From Diadema setosum (Eukaryota > Echinodermata > Echinoidea > Diadematoida > Diadematidae), in contig CM067077.1 of the NCBI GenBank assembly GCA_033980235.1, forward strand, positions 9,648,102 through 9,712,101: 64,000 bases of DNA. Reading direction: 5' to 3'. Positions 48,274 to 59,862 of this stretch are shown in pieces (positions within the stretch are counted from its first letter, which is position 1; every line of letters begins with the position of its first letter). A model generated the notes under the pieces. That model had not been told where the DNA came from, did not search any database, and saw nothing but the letters and a program-made list of their open reading frames with translations. The position numbers were made by a program, and so were the translations under genes.

Positions 48274-51022
48274 TCAATTTTAAGTCAAAGTTTGTGGAAT
48301 CAACTTGCTGAAGTGTCCCTGCTCTCATAGAGTCTTTCCATTTCTGGGGTATAGCATTAAATATATCATTCAGTTTAAGCAATTCTTCTACCTTAAAACC
48401 AAGACCCAAGCTTTGAAAATGTGACTGAGATCTCAAAAGACCGTTATTTAATATATCTTGTATTGTAATTATTCCTGCATCAAATAAATCTCTATGAAAA
48501 AACATCCTACCTGCTATGCGTACACTCCTATTATTGAATATTATTGGATTTACAACCTCATTTTCCAATTGTCTATATTTATAGATATCGAGCCAAACCT
48601 TCAATATTTCCGAATAAAAAGGTGGTACATTATCTGTCATAATAGATGAATCAAAGTCACACATAAACAGGAATCTACCTCCTACAGTACTAAAACAGAA
48701 GTCAAAAAATAATTTCCACCCAATTTCTTTTTCTCCATATAGAAGGCGTTTTAACCACATAATACGTTGTGCCTTAACAAATAACCGAAAGTTCGTCATT
48801 CTTAAACCCCCAAACTCATAATCTTGATACATAATATTTCTCTTTATACGGTCTTTGCCATGCCATAAGAAATCAAAGGTAATTTTTTCGACTTCTGAAA
48901 ATACCCACTGAGGAACAACAATAAGTGATGCTACATAATTTAATTTTGACAAGGCGAATGTTTTCATAAGATGTATTTTTCCCATAAGTGTTAAATCTCT
49001 TTCTTTCCACCATCCTAAAAGACTTTTTATCTTACTTAATATTTCTTTAAAATTTAAATTCTCTTTTGCCTTAACATCTAAGGAAAAATAAATTCCTAAT
49101 ATTTTGATTTCTTGAACAAAATTCCCAAACAAATGAATATTTGGCCTATCTTTTTCCTCCCCAAGCCATAAGAAATTAGTCTTCCCTTTATTTATTTTGA
49201 GACCACTTATTTTCCCAAATTCATCAAATAAAAATTGTAACCTTTTAATTGAACCCTCATCTTTCACAAACAAAGAAATATCATCCGCATATAAAATTTG
49301 TTTTATTTCATTTTGACCAAATTTAATTCCATTAATATCCTTATCTTTTCTAATAGCTCCAGCTAAAGTTTCCATAGCTAATAAAAATATATATGGAGAC
49401 AGAGGATCACCCTGCCTCACACCCCGTTTGATATTAAAGTACCCCGTTGAGTTTCCACCGTTCATAACACAGCTACTGATATCCGTGTACAAGACTTTAA
49501 CCCAAAATTGAAATGAATTCCCGAAACCAAATAATTGCAGAATTTTAAATAAAAAGATATGCGCTACCGAATCAAATGTTTTCTCAAAGTCCACCGCAAC
49601 TAGATAACCGCACGGATGTTCCAATGCATGAAAAAGAATGTCATCTATTATTCTTACAGCTTCTCCGATATTTCTGTTTTTCATATAGCCTACTTGATCA
49701 TGATGAATAATTTCCGGTAACACCTTTTGAATCCTTTTAGCTAATATTTTTGATAAAATCTTATAATCAACATTTAACAAAGTAATAGGTCTATAGTGTT
49801 GAACATACATACCATCTTTACCTTCCTTCTCTATAAGTGTAATTACTCCTTGCTTTTGAGATGTAGACAGTTCCCCCCTATTATATGCCTCATTTAGTGT
49901 TTCAACTAAAATATCTCCTAAAACTGGCCAAAAAGTATTATAAAACTCCACAGTAAATCCATCATTTCCCGGAGACTTATTGACTTTCATTTCCTTCAAA
50001 ACTTCATAACATTCATTTTTAGTTGCTTCACCTTCACATAAATTTCTACTTTCTTCATTTAATTTGGGAATACCAGATAAAAACATCAACTTTTCATCTT
50101 CAAAAATATCACAAGCAGAATACAATTTTTCATAAAATATTCTAATAATTTTCAAAATCTCATTTTTATCTGACACTATTTCTTTCTTTTCATTGTATAA
50201 TTCTTTAATAACACTTTTCCTTTTCTTAGATTTCAACAACTGTTCAAAATACTGCGTTTTCTGTTCTCCCTCTTCATACCACTCTGCTCTTGACCTGATT
50301 CTCAGACCTTGGCGAGAATAATCATACAAATTGTTTAGTGCTGTTTTTTTCTCTTCAATTTCATCCGTTATAAATTTTACAGGTAAAGTCAATAATTGAG
50401 TTTGTAAATGACTTGTTTCTGATTCTAACTTTTCTATTTCCTTTCTCCTTCGTTTTGCCTTCTCCTTCGAATAATTGATTATAATATTTCTCATTTTCAT
50501 CTTTAAAAAATCCCAAAAAAGTAATTTATCCTGGATTTCTGGAATCAATTGTTCCCTTAATTGATAAATTTTCTCATTCAACATATTAACAAACTCAAGA
50601 TCTGCACATAAACTATTATTAAATTTCCAATAAGATTTACCAAATGAAAATTTATCTGCTAGATTCTTAAGTTGTAACAAAATACAAGAATGATCAGGTG
50701 TAATTGACGTAATGATATCGCACTTATTAACCAAATTAAGTGCATTAGAGGAAAAAAACCAATAGTCTAAACGACTTTGAACGATTGGCCACTTTTGCCT
50801 AAAAGTAAATTCCCTTTTATCCGGGTTTCTTTTTCGCCACACATCTTCTAGCTCATACCTTCTCAAAAATTCTTCCAATTTCTCATTAAACTTAGTTTTT
50901 ATAATATTCTTTTGTCCCATATAATCTAATTTTCCATTCATGAGTATATTGAAATCTCCCCCTAAAACTACGAGCTGAGAAGGATCATACAATTCCGCCA
51001 TCTTAGTATTTAGCTTATCCAA
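48251..51022 (-). mobile_element. L1/Tx1-type LINE, endonuclease remnant plus reverse transcriptase
   Basis: An open frame of 923 codons has no ATG at its upstream edge (first codon TTG, TAA just before). It begins inside the apurinic-type endonuclease (GGDFN at residues 21-25, SRLDYW 83-88, final PDH 109-111), has a basic linker, then a full reverse transcriptase: SPGNDGF 350-356, HYRPITLLN 409-417, VDFEKTFDSV 477-486, GVRQGDPLSP 534-543 and catalytic YADD 578-581. The DYKILSKILAKR text following RPITLLN suits the Tx1/L1 branch. The 5' end abuts a CA/CT microsatellite, so ORF1 and the endonuclease N-terminus are missing. The long intact frame suggests recent insertion. Confidence 0.92.
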
Positions 51023-51026
51023 AAAT

Positions 51027-51130
51027 TAACACACACACACACACACGCACACGCACACACACACACACACGCACACACACACACACTACACACACACTCT
51101 CTCTCTCTCTCTCTCTCCCTCTCTCTCTCG
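51027..51130. repeat. (CA)n(CT)n microsatellite at the LINE 5' edge
   Basis: CA/CACGCA repeats followed by CT repeats lie directly at the point where the LINE frame starts. Confidence 0.9.
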
Positions 51131-51809
51131 GAAATTCCTGCATGACAGCGACTTACAGTGTAGGAATTTGTTCAGGGTGTCTATTTCGCGTTAGTTAGGT
51201 CTTTGTATCAATATTTTGTAAACGTATCCTTTATTATGTATCATGATAAAATCTATGTATTCAATTTCTGTAAGGTATTTATATGTTTCTGTTGGAAATC
51301 AAAAAAAAATTAATGAATGAAAATAAAGTAATGTTACACATGGTATACACTTATCTTATTTGTGTCTTAAACGGCATGTTCATGTGATTTTTAAGTTTTC
51401 ATATAAAAAAAGATATGAAATAACGCCTGCTCATCTTCATTTTGTATAAAGAGGTTTCATGGAAAAAAAAATAATGAAATTGAAAAATGGAACAATGTCG
51501 CGCATTTTGCTTTACCTACCTGTTTCAACTCCTTGATTCAAACAATATTGTATTCGAATAACTTTGTTCAAGTGACTTTTTGTTACATTTATGTATAAAA
51601 AAAGAAATGCAGAAATAAGATCAATCAATTCTGCAATCAATAGTTTTAGGATCCTTTCGCGATCCTCAACAAAACGTACATTGTGAACATTTCACTCTAC
51701 AAGAAAACCCGTGTGTTACGATCTTTGGTGGTGTTACGCCGCGCGCGCCGCACACCACATCACACAGCCAACACACCCCTAATATTGTACTCTCAAATGT
51801 AAAGTTGAC
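51131..51809 (+). promoter_or_regulatory. Upstream region of FTSJ1
   Basis: Mostly AT-rich. A CpG cluster (TTACGCCGCGCGCGCCGCAC at about 51733) lies about 60-75 bases before the start codon and is a plausible promoter/initiation region. An in-frame TAA occurs about 30 bases upstream of the ATG. Confidence 0.4.
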
Positions 51810-51930
51810 ATGGGACGTTCTTCAAAGGACAAAAGAGATATTTATTATCGCTTGGCCAAAGAAGAAGGATGGCGAGCTCGGAGTGCTTTCAAATTGCTGC
51901 AAATCAACGAGGAGTTTGATATATTTAAAG
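51810..51930 (+). CDS. FTSJ1: FTSJ1 tRNA 2'-O-methyltransferase, exon 1 (start)
   Basis: ATGGGACG opens a 40-codon exon beginning [20 protein letters not shown] and continuing [16 protein letters not shown]. This is the nearly invariant N-terminus of FTSJ1/Trm7, the RrmJ-fold, SAM-dependent enzyme that methylates the ribose at positions 32 and 34 of the anticodon loop of certain tRNAs in the cytoplasm. K28 (in SAFK) is the first residue of the catalytic K-D-K-E tetrad. An in-frame upstream stop fixes the start. The exon ends in phase 1 at TTTAAAG, followed by GCAAGT: a GC rather than GT donor. The frame and the family sequence (FKG-VTK) require this boundary. Confidence 0.95.
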
Positions 51931-52580
51931 GCAAGTTTTGTAGAAATGTGTCTAGATATACGCCAAGTGTTATCTCGAAGTCCCACGTGTTGAGTTTTGT
52001 GTGTGGTAAGTCGATAGCTACAAAACGTTGTCTTTTAAGCGCTAAGTATGTCAATGCAATGCGTGATTGAGTTCAGATTAAATTCGACCTAACTAGTTAG
52101 CTTTCTAGGAGGGGTGTTTACTGTATTCATGACTTAACAAATGCTATGATATTATATTGCAATGGCAGTTCCGTTGCTGACCGTGTTTATTCTAAATTAG
52201 ATCTGTGTGAAGTCGTAAAACGTAGCATAGGTCGTAGATATAAAGTTTAACGTTAGGCCTAACGCTAGTCGTAAACTATGAGTATGATGGAATGGTGGTG
52301 GGTAGGGCATGGACAAGATGGAAACCTATTTTAACAGGTAGGGTAAGAGTTCCAGTAAATTATTCGGTCACCTACCGGTATTCCGTCACTTTAATATCAC
52401 TAATCACCAACCAGTAAGTTCTACTGTCACAACAAACGCAAATCACACCAATTCACATGAGTAAAATATCCCGTTTGCGGCAGTTTAAGCATTGTTAAGG
52501 GTTTTTCCAACTTGTAAACAAATCAGACAAATTATTTTCAACCATTTCATATATACATAGACAAGATTATTCATTAACAC

Positions 52581-53352
52581 AATTGTGACCCGCTACAACA
52601 AAAAGGTCCTAAAGTCGCGCACGGTCGAAGCCGTGAAAATCGAGTTTGAAGTCAGAGCATTAAAATTGGTCAAAACTTACGATTTTCTGATTCTGATATA
52701 TTATTGGAGTCTAACATCTCTTCTATCATCTGTCGAAATTTTGAAGCAAAATGGTGAAAGGAAAGACCAAAAAATAGCGTTTTTCAATTCTGAGCCATGT
52801 TTTTTGGCGTTTCAACGAAGCAGAAACGGATTCGAAAATTTGGATTGAGCGCCACAGATAGGTTCCGCCCCTAACAACGACCAGAGTGATCTCATTGGTC
52901 AGTTTGCTGCTTGCTGCTAACCGAAGCGTGAAGTTCGCACACTGCCCAGTCGACTAGTGCGTGCGGGCGGGGTGCGCTATGCTCAGCCGCTTCTCACATC
53001 CTGGTCATTGATTGGTTGGTGAGGAGACCGCCGACGCTGATGTGCTTGAATGAACTCTTCGGGGGTTGCTAGGGCTTACCTTCTATTGTCCAGAGGTGAA
53101 AACTGACTTGCGTGTGTTGATCGCGATTGCGTCGAAAGGAAGACTTTTAGGGCGCTTTTCTCGAAAGAGTGATTTTCCAGACGTCTCGACATGCTCTCTT
53201 TTAAACATCGATATCTCCGCAGCCGATTATTTTTATAAAATGTGTTATATATCAATTTAAAGCAGAAAGATTAGGGGATTATACCATGCAATTTTCAAAT
53301 AATCGACCTCTCCCGACTTTAGGATCATTTTGTTGTAGCGGGTCACAATTGT
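52581..53352. mobile_element. 770 bp element with about 45 bp inverted ends
   Basis: TTGTGACCCGCTACAACAAA at the left is inverted at the right end, and the similarity continues inward through (T)CCTAAAGTCG. The centre is CpG-rich compared with its flanks and carries an 87-codon frame without recognised features. Located in FTSJ1 intron 1. Confidence 0.8.
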
Positions 53353-56300
53353 TTTCATAAAAGAAATTTACCATTGACCAACGCAGTTTTCATGATTTAC
53401 CAGGGCAAAACCCCGCACAATTTTCGCCGATAAGGGCGATATGCGACGTAGTATTTCTGCTTGCGGCACGATGTACAATCCCTATGCAATACGCGTGTGC
53501 TCCGCGATCTTTAGCTGAATGCCTTCACATATCTCGCGAACATTGCGTAAGCGCCAATTCCCATTGCGAAAACACGTGAAAATAGCGGGCGCACATGCAT
53601 TGGCCGCAAACAAGATCGCAATTCTGGCAGTGTTGTTGATGTCTTTCTCGTGTTTTTCTCATTTTTTTTTCAATGGTAACATCCACTTTCTGAAAAAAAT
53701 GGCGGCCCACATCGGCTCGCGAAAGTTCTATTTTACGTGAGGATATGTTTTCAAAATCCATGAACATCGAGAAAACGACAAAAAATCAAGTTTCTTGGAC
53801 CATTGTTTCTTAACTGTTATGTTAAGAAGTACCAAAAATTTCATTTTGGATGCGATATGTTGTCATTTAGGTGAGAAAATTTCACTTTTGTCAGAGATCG
53901 TGCCCATTTTATCGGTTGGTTTTTGTTGATTGCTAGTGTGTTAGTATATGTGTAGTGTGCATGTAACAGTTGAATGCAGTGTTTAGCGGTATATTACCGT
54001 GTATGTTGTACCTGCCGCGAACGGCTGCACGGCCGCTTACTGACGCAGTTACTCTACTTGTAGTCACTCATTCACTACAGGAAACTCCCTTGGCCTTAAT
54101 TATCTATTAGCCCCCTCCAAAAATCCATCCAAAATCCCAAATTTCACTGTCAAAAGTGCAGACTCGGCGCGACTTTGCAAAAGCGTACGCGGATTGAGCC
54201 CACTAATAAGAGTATGGTTCGCCGAAAAGCGCTAAAAATTGAGAAATAATGCCGTTTTCTTGCAGGATTTTTTGCTTATCCCTAGCGTCGAGTGTGATGG
54301 TGTCCTCAAAAACGCAACAGAAAAACAAAATTTCCGTATGTGCTGATGCAGTGTCTCAATGTACAAGGGTTGAATGCAAGTGCCGATTCCCCAGTATTCG
54401 GTCACCAACCCCAATGGGCGCCGCAACGTCTCAGATGCAATTGTGCGCCAACAAGGTAGTGCGCGGCGCGTTTTTCAGCTGTCTTGAACACGCATTGACT
54501 TTGAACGCGCATATCGCTTGACCGAATATATACTGCGCGGTGACCGTATTCTGGGGAATTTTCAAGGTGATATATTTTGGGATTTTGTGATATTCTGTGT
54601 GAGAATGAAAATTGAGATTAAAGAAATTTGATGCATTTTCACATACATTGTGCATTGCTGTAGATATGATGTATATTAGTTTGAAAAATATTTCAGAAAA
54701 GCTTAAATGGCCGAATACTGGGGGCTCTACCCTACATTGTAGGTCTAGAGTATCTAGAGACTAGAGTCTAGATCTGATAAGTATAACCCGACCATGACCA
54801 GCTCTGCCTCAAAAGATCTAGGAACTAGATTCTAAATCTTGCAATTGACCAGCCATGCAGACAGTGCAACTGTGCAATTCCGCTGACCAAATGCAATGGG
54901 TCAGTGTGTGGCCATTAACTATTAAAAGCCTTTTTAGCTGTTCTTTACAGGAATCTGGTAATAACCAGGAGTGCCTTCGTGGCTTACATTTTTGTAGATT
55001 AACATGATGATGAGTGGAGCTAATTGTTAATTTGTGTTTTTATAGATATGCTGCTCAGATTTTTTTTTTAATTGATAGAAAGATTTATGGAATAGAGTTT
55101 ATTCTATCAATAACTGTTCTCTTTTTGTATGAAAACTGCATATGTATCACATTCACAGTATTATTTGCCCTTTCTCCAATATGTGACTTTAATTTACTTG
55201 TAGTGTGAGCTTGTTTTGCTGTAGGCCTAGAAAAACTAGATCTAGATCTAGAAAACCTACTTTTAAAAATCGTATAATGATGTACACTAAGTGATCAAGG
55301 TTGATCTCTAGACTAGTAGATGTTTGATTTCGCTGACCCCATTCCGGTGCATCTTTTTTTCTTTTTTTATGCGTAAAAAAATCATTGTTTGATGGCACAT
55401 GTAATTGACCTTGGAAAGGGGTTACATGTACAACGCTCGCTTGACTGCTTTCAGACAGGTGGATTACCAACCTGTCTGTTCTCTGTCGACCTGCAAAAAG
55501 AATGTAATTTGGGGGCATTGAAGGTGCTCAGAGAATTGCAGAAGGAACGGGTTAAAGGAGGCATTGTATATCACTGGCATCTGCTGCATGGTATTAAGGC
55601 AGAGCTAGTGTGTGTGACCATTGTAGGTCCATGGTGTGACAGGGAATTATCCACACATGACTTCAAAAGTGCCATGATTATGAGGTGTATGAATATTGAG
55701 ATGGGCACTTCTTGAAATGGACCCTGTATGACATCATAAAGCCAAGGTCATATTTGATGCTGCGTGTCACCATGAAGAACCCAGGAACATGTCTGGAGAT
55801 TATCAGAGAGTTGCCAGTGAACTGTGATTTCAAGATTTATAAAACTTTGTGTTCTTCTTTGGGCAAAATCTTGAAGTAGGCCCCACTGCAGTGCGCATGC
55901 ATGATCCATGCATTAGCAAGCAAGATTATGTAGGTTAGGTTTAGGGTTGAATTATTTGAGATACACTAAGGAAGTTTTTCCAAGAATAAAAGAGAGAAAG
56001 AAAAGAAAAAACAGAGGAATAAAAAGGAAGGAAGAAGTGAAGATTCTATCTGTGGAAATGGGCTCTCCGCTGTATCAATTGTGCATAGATTATGCCGTTT
56101 GGTAGAGCCACACAGTGGGGCTGAACTCACAAGTATAATAGGAAAGCTGCTGTAGTATTTGTACAGACAGGCAGTGGTGGGGCCCATTTCACGAGTATGC
56201 CCATCTTTGATGCACTGGTCTTGTGTAAAGGCTGTGATATCTATATGAAATAATAAAATTCTCTTGTCTCTATCCTCTCCCATCCTACCTCCCTCTCACT

Positions 56301-56385
56301 ACATATTGTAAGTCTAGTTTTATATTTGTCTATCGCTCCCGATCCTCTTCACTCAAGTGCATTTTTTTTTTTTTTGCTTTTACAG
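53353..56385. other. FTSJ1 intron 1, remaining sequence
   Basis: The GC-richer stretch 53400-54560 includes the inverted pair CCCCAGTATTCGGTCACC (54391) and GGTGACCGTATTCTGGGG (54539), probably part of another element. TAGATCTAGA variants cluster at 54740-54840 and 55225-55260. A 108-codon plus frame at 55389-55715 has no splice or family support. Confidence 0.4.
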
Positions 56386-56455
56386 GAGTAACAAAGGTTG
56401 TTGACCTTTGCGCAGCACCTGGAAGCTGGAGCCAAGTTCTGAGTAGGAAGATGAG
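56386..56455 (+). CDS. FTSJ1: FTSJ1 exon 2
   Basis: Acceptor after a long T tract (TGCTTTTACAG), 70 bp, donor GTATGT. It completes the Gly codon from exon 1 and encodes [20 protein letters not shown], then [13 protein letters not shown] is SAM-binding motif I of the RrmJ/FtsJ family. Residues 41-63. Confidence 0.95.
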
Positions 56456-56494
56456 GTATGTACAGTGTCTCATTCAAAAGGTAGAATGACACGG

Positions 56495-56712
56495 TACTGT
56501 AAAAGTGGAAATTTTCATGGTGTAGACATTTTTGTGCATTTCGTGCAGCCAGAAGCTAGTGTGAAAATAGAAGCACACAAATATTTTTTTTTGCATGCTG
56601 TATGTTCCAGAGATTAATTGTCCTGATTCCGCGAAATTAGAAACATGCGAAATTCGTCTTACCCAGCCAGATGTAAAAAATTACTCGTGCAAAAATAGCC
56701 ACTTTTACAGCA
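56495..56712. mobile_element. MITE with TACTGTAAAAGTG ends, copy 2
   Basis: TACTGTAAAAGTGGAAATTT at 56495 and GCCACTTTTACAGCA at the right end. The interior begins CATGGTGTAGACATTTTTG, matching the copy at 14435-14754. In FTSJ1 intron 2, 40 bases past the exon 2 donor. Confidence 0.7.
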
Positions 56713-57392
56713 TTATGAAGCTATACCAGTGGAGATGAAAGCAACATCACCTTCACAGACGTGGTTCAACTTTGGGCCGCATGTCATGTTTGCTGACTTG
56801 AACCCTGCTCGTATTGGCCACAAGTCTGGCACCAGCTCCAGAGCTGATGTGCTACTTATCTGCAACCGATGTACATTGCAGCGTAACCACCCATATGCTT
56901 TATTAATTTAGTGTGGGGTGGTCGCATTCTGCATCAGTGTTGTTTTTTAAACTAATCAAGCAGAGGGGATGTCAGTGCAGAGCCGATACCAGATGCCTGC
57001 CATTTTGAATAATTATGTGAAGAGGATTTTTTATTGCACTATTTTAAATTTCGAGATTGTTAAAACAATGTTGAAATGTACAGAATTGTACTTGATATGA
57101 AGTACAGTAGTTGTTGTGCCGTTTATGAAATCATTCATCATGGGAAATATATAAACATCTTGGTGGAAAAGAACACAATTTTTATTAAATGAGTGTAATT
57201 GGGTTCGTGGACAAGGAAGTCTTGAGGTATTGAAAATGTGTGATCATGTAACCAGTGTTTGATATGATACTGCAGTGTCAATTGTATTACTGTATCTAGA
57301 GAGCTTTGGTCATCAATAAGAATTTGTTGCTGTGTTTGTTTAAGTGTGTTTTATTTGTTTGAATTTTTAGTATTTTTTTTAAATTTCTACAG

Positions 57393-57495
57393 AGGAAAAG
57401 ATGGGTCATTTGATGGAACCAAGATTGTAGCAGTTGACCTGCAAGCAATGGCCCCACTCCCTGGAGTTATCCAGATTCAAGGAGACATCACAAAG
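57393..57495 (+). CDS. FTSJ1: FTSJ1 exon 3
   Basis: Acceptor TTTCTACAG, 103 bp, donor GTATCT. It encodes (R)[19 protein letters not shown] and then [36 protein letters not shown] is diagnostic for FTSJ1, containing the acidic residue of motif II that contacts the SAM ribose and the following D in motif III. Residues 64-98. Confidence 0.96.
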
Positions 57496-59067
57496 GTATC
57501 TATGGCAACCAACAAGCTAGTCTTCTCTGCAGCTTCAAAGTGTTCCATTCTTTGACCTTAACGAGGTTTACTTGGCTTACAAAGCTGCATTGTTCATTTC
57601 TGATGCTAGAAATGGTTCAGGTACATGTACATTAGCAAGATGCTTCAAACCAACTTGTGCAAATGAAATTCATTTTTGGGAATGTAATATGATTGAGCAC
57701 TTGTCTATTACAAGTATGGTGCCTGTGCCTGACTGCCAATTTTGATGAGAAGTGATGTGTATCAGACCACAAGAGTTAAAATTTGAAAGATAGGAAAGAA
57801 AAGAGTTTGGCCTGTAAGAAAATTGTGAAGGTAATAACATTTCTACTTCATATATTTTTTGTAAGTGTTATAGAAAAAAAAAATAATTGGGGTGCCTTCT
57901 TTCCTCATTCTTATGACCAAAAAACCTAGCAGAGCATGATTGTATTTGCTGTAGGTATGTTAGCTTCAGTTTTCTATAAAGTATTTTTATCTTTTTCTGT
58001 GTTTGTCCCATGTGTTCTCAGTAATCCTTCTTTTTGTACAGTCTCAAAAAAGAAAGAAAATAAAAACGTCACACTGTCGTGTAAGTTTGAAATGAGAAAT
58101 CAGGTTAATGGGCTATTTGCTCATAACTTCAAAGACTGTGCAATACAGTGTGCTCCTGTGACAGTAAAATATTGATACAACAAAGTACAAATTCTGGTCA
58201 AAAAATTATCTGTACCTCTTTGTATACTTTATGTTTTCTGCTATTCTGAAATTTGATGTAACAGAAGAAATTTGCCAGTCTAGTCTAGAGGACTTTGGTA
58301 TAGTGGGAGTTGCTAGCGTGTATCCTGTGCCCCTACCTGACCGTATTTACAATGTTGGTGAGCACTAGCCATCACTGTCAAAAATACTCTTCAAAATTCA
58401 TCAGCTGTGCCTTGAAGTTCACTGTAATGGTTGCAGTGGCCGTAACATACCATATATATATATATACCATATATATGTACATGTAGGTGTCAGGGACCTT
58501 TTTTTTTACCTCCGTCAAGGGAGAAGATTATGTTTTCATTACCGTTTGTTTGTCCGTGTGCAAAATAACTCAAAAAAGTTGTAAACGGATTGGAATGAAA
58601 CTTGCAGAAAAAATTTGAAAATGACACAAGGAACAGATGATTAAATTTTTGTGATCCAGAAATTGTGGATTTTTGGAAGGATTTTCGATATTTTGGTCAG
58701 TAGGGACAATGAACTTGGGAGTTCAAGCTGCATATTTTGGAGGTTTTCATACGCGCACTTAAGTGCGTAGTTTCTGCTAGAGCGAGGTGCGCCGCGCAGC
58801 TGAGGGTTTATGACGTAACAAAGGCATCTATATTGGGGAAAATCAGGCAAATTTCAGCATGCTTGCGCATTTTATGGATGGAAATCACTGATCTCTGTGG
58901 AAGAACAAGATCATTGGTGGAAATTAGCTTCTTGGTGGAGGTCTGCACTCTCAGAGTGCTTCTCTAGTTTGTTTGGGGTTTTTTGGGTGTTTTTACACTG
59001 TCCCGTGTCTTGTGAGTTAAAAAATTAAAATTCTAAATAGGAACATTTCCTTTTCCCCTGATTTTAG
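57496..59067. other. FTSJ1 intron 3 with a dispersed repeat
   Basis: It contains the repeat at 58508-58967 (listed separately) and an (AT)n stretch at about 58450-58478. Confidence 0.5.
58508..58967. mobile_element. Dispersed ACCTCCG...GGAGGT element
   Basis: It starts ACCTCCGTCAAGGGAGAAG and ends CTTGGTGGAGGTCTGCACTC...TTCTCTAGT. Internal AAATAACTCAAAAAAGTTGT and ACACAAGGAACAGATGATT are typical of a widespread non-coding repeat of marine invertebrate genomes (from memory, not searched). The ends form a weak inverted repeat. Confidence 0.55.
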
Positions 59068-59146
59068 GAATCCACTGCACGTGAGATCATCACCCACTTT
59101 GAAGGAGAAAAGGCAGACTTGGTAGTTTGTGATGGAGCTCCAGATG
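59068..59146 (+). CDS. FTSJ1: FTSJ1 exon 4
   Basis: Acceptor CCCTGATTTTAG, 79 bp, donor GTGAGA. It encodes [20 protein letters not shown] followed by CDGAPD. D120 in CDGAPD is the catalytic aspartate of the K-D-K-E tetrad. Residues 99-124, phase 1 end. Confidence 0.95.
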
Positions 59147-59862
59147 GTGAGATTAACAAGGGATTAGCAGGGGATTAATATGGATGGCTGACAGATTAGC
59201 AAAAATACACAGCAAAGAAATTAGCCAAACTAGATGAATGCCTCTTGCCAGATAGAGGAGCATGATCAGTTGTGAAACCACAATCAAGAGAAAAATGATG
59301 AAAAGTCATCTCATATAATTGTATTGAAATTTCATTGATTAAGAATATGAAGAGTTGACTCTCCAGAAACTTCAAGAAAAGAATAACATATATCCTCATA
59401 CAGGATTAACCATTGATTGGAAACAATGACAACGAAACAGTCTTTCTACTGTGTGGTTAGACCATTGATTGGAATACTTTTCAATTTCTCTCTTTGAGAT
59501 GGCATGATTACACAACTGTACAGTATTGATAAGGATTTAGAGTGCTGTAAGTCATGAATGGAAATTATGTTTATTTTATTTTTTCCAAAGAAGTGTACAG
59601 TGTATACAATGCAAGGGTGATCAAAAGTTGGTAAAAATGAGCAAGAGCTTGTAATTGTCTGTCATTTGCCAAACTTTGTGTCACCAGTATCAAGTGATCC
59701 TTTATGGCTTTCATATAAAAGAACCTTGAGGATTTGATAATCATTTCATTCATCCAGATCGTATATGGTGATGTTATAACTCTTATGTACAATCAAATCA
59801 TTTCTTGGTAAACCATCATTTGTTGTATTAACATCTTGGAGTAAGTACTGTATGTACTATAG

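Noticed and set aside
55389..55715. 108-codon plus-strand frame in FTSJ1 intron 1
   Set aside because: It starts with an ATG, but no domain, splice partner or promoter was recognised. It does not fit between FTSJ1 exons 1 and 2, whose junction is dictated by the family.
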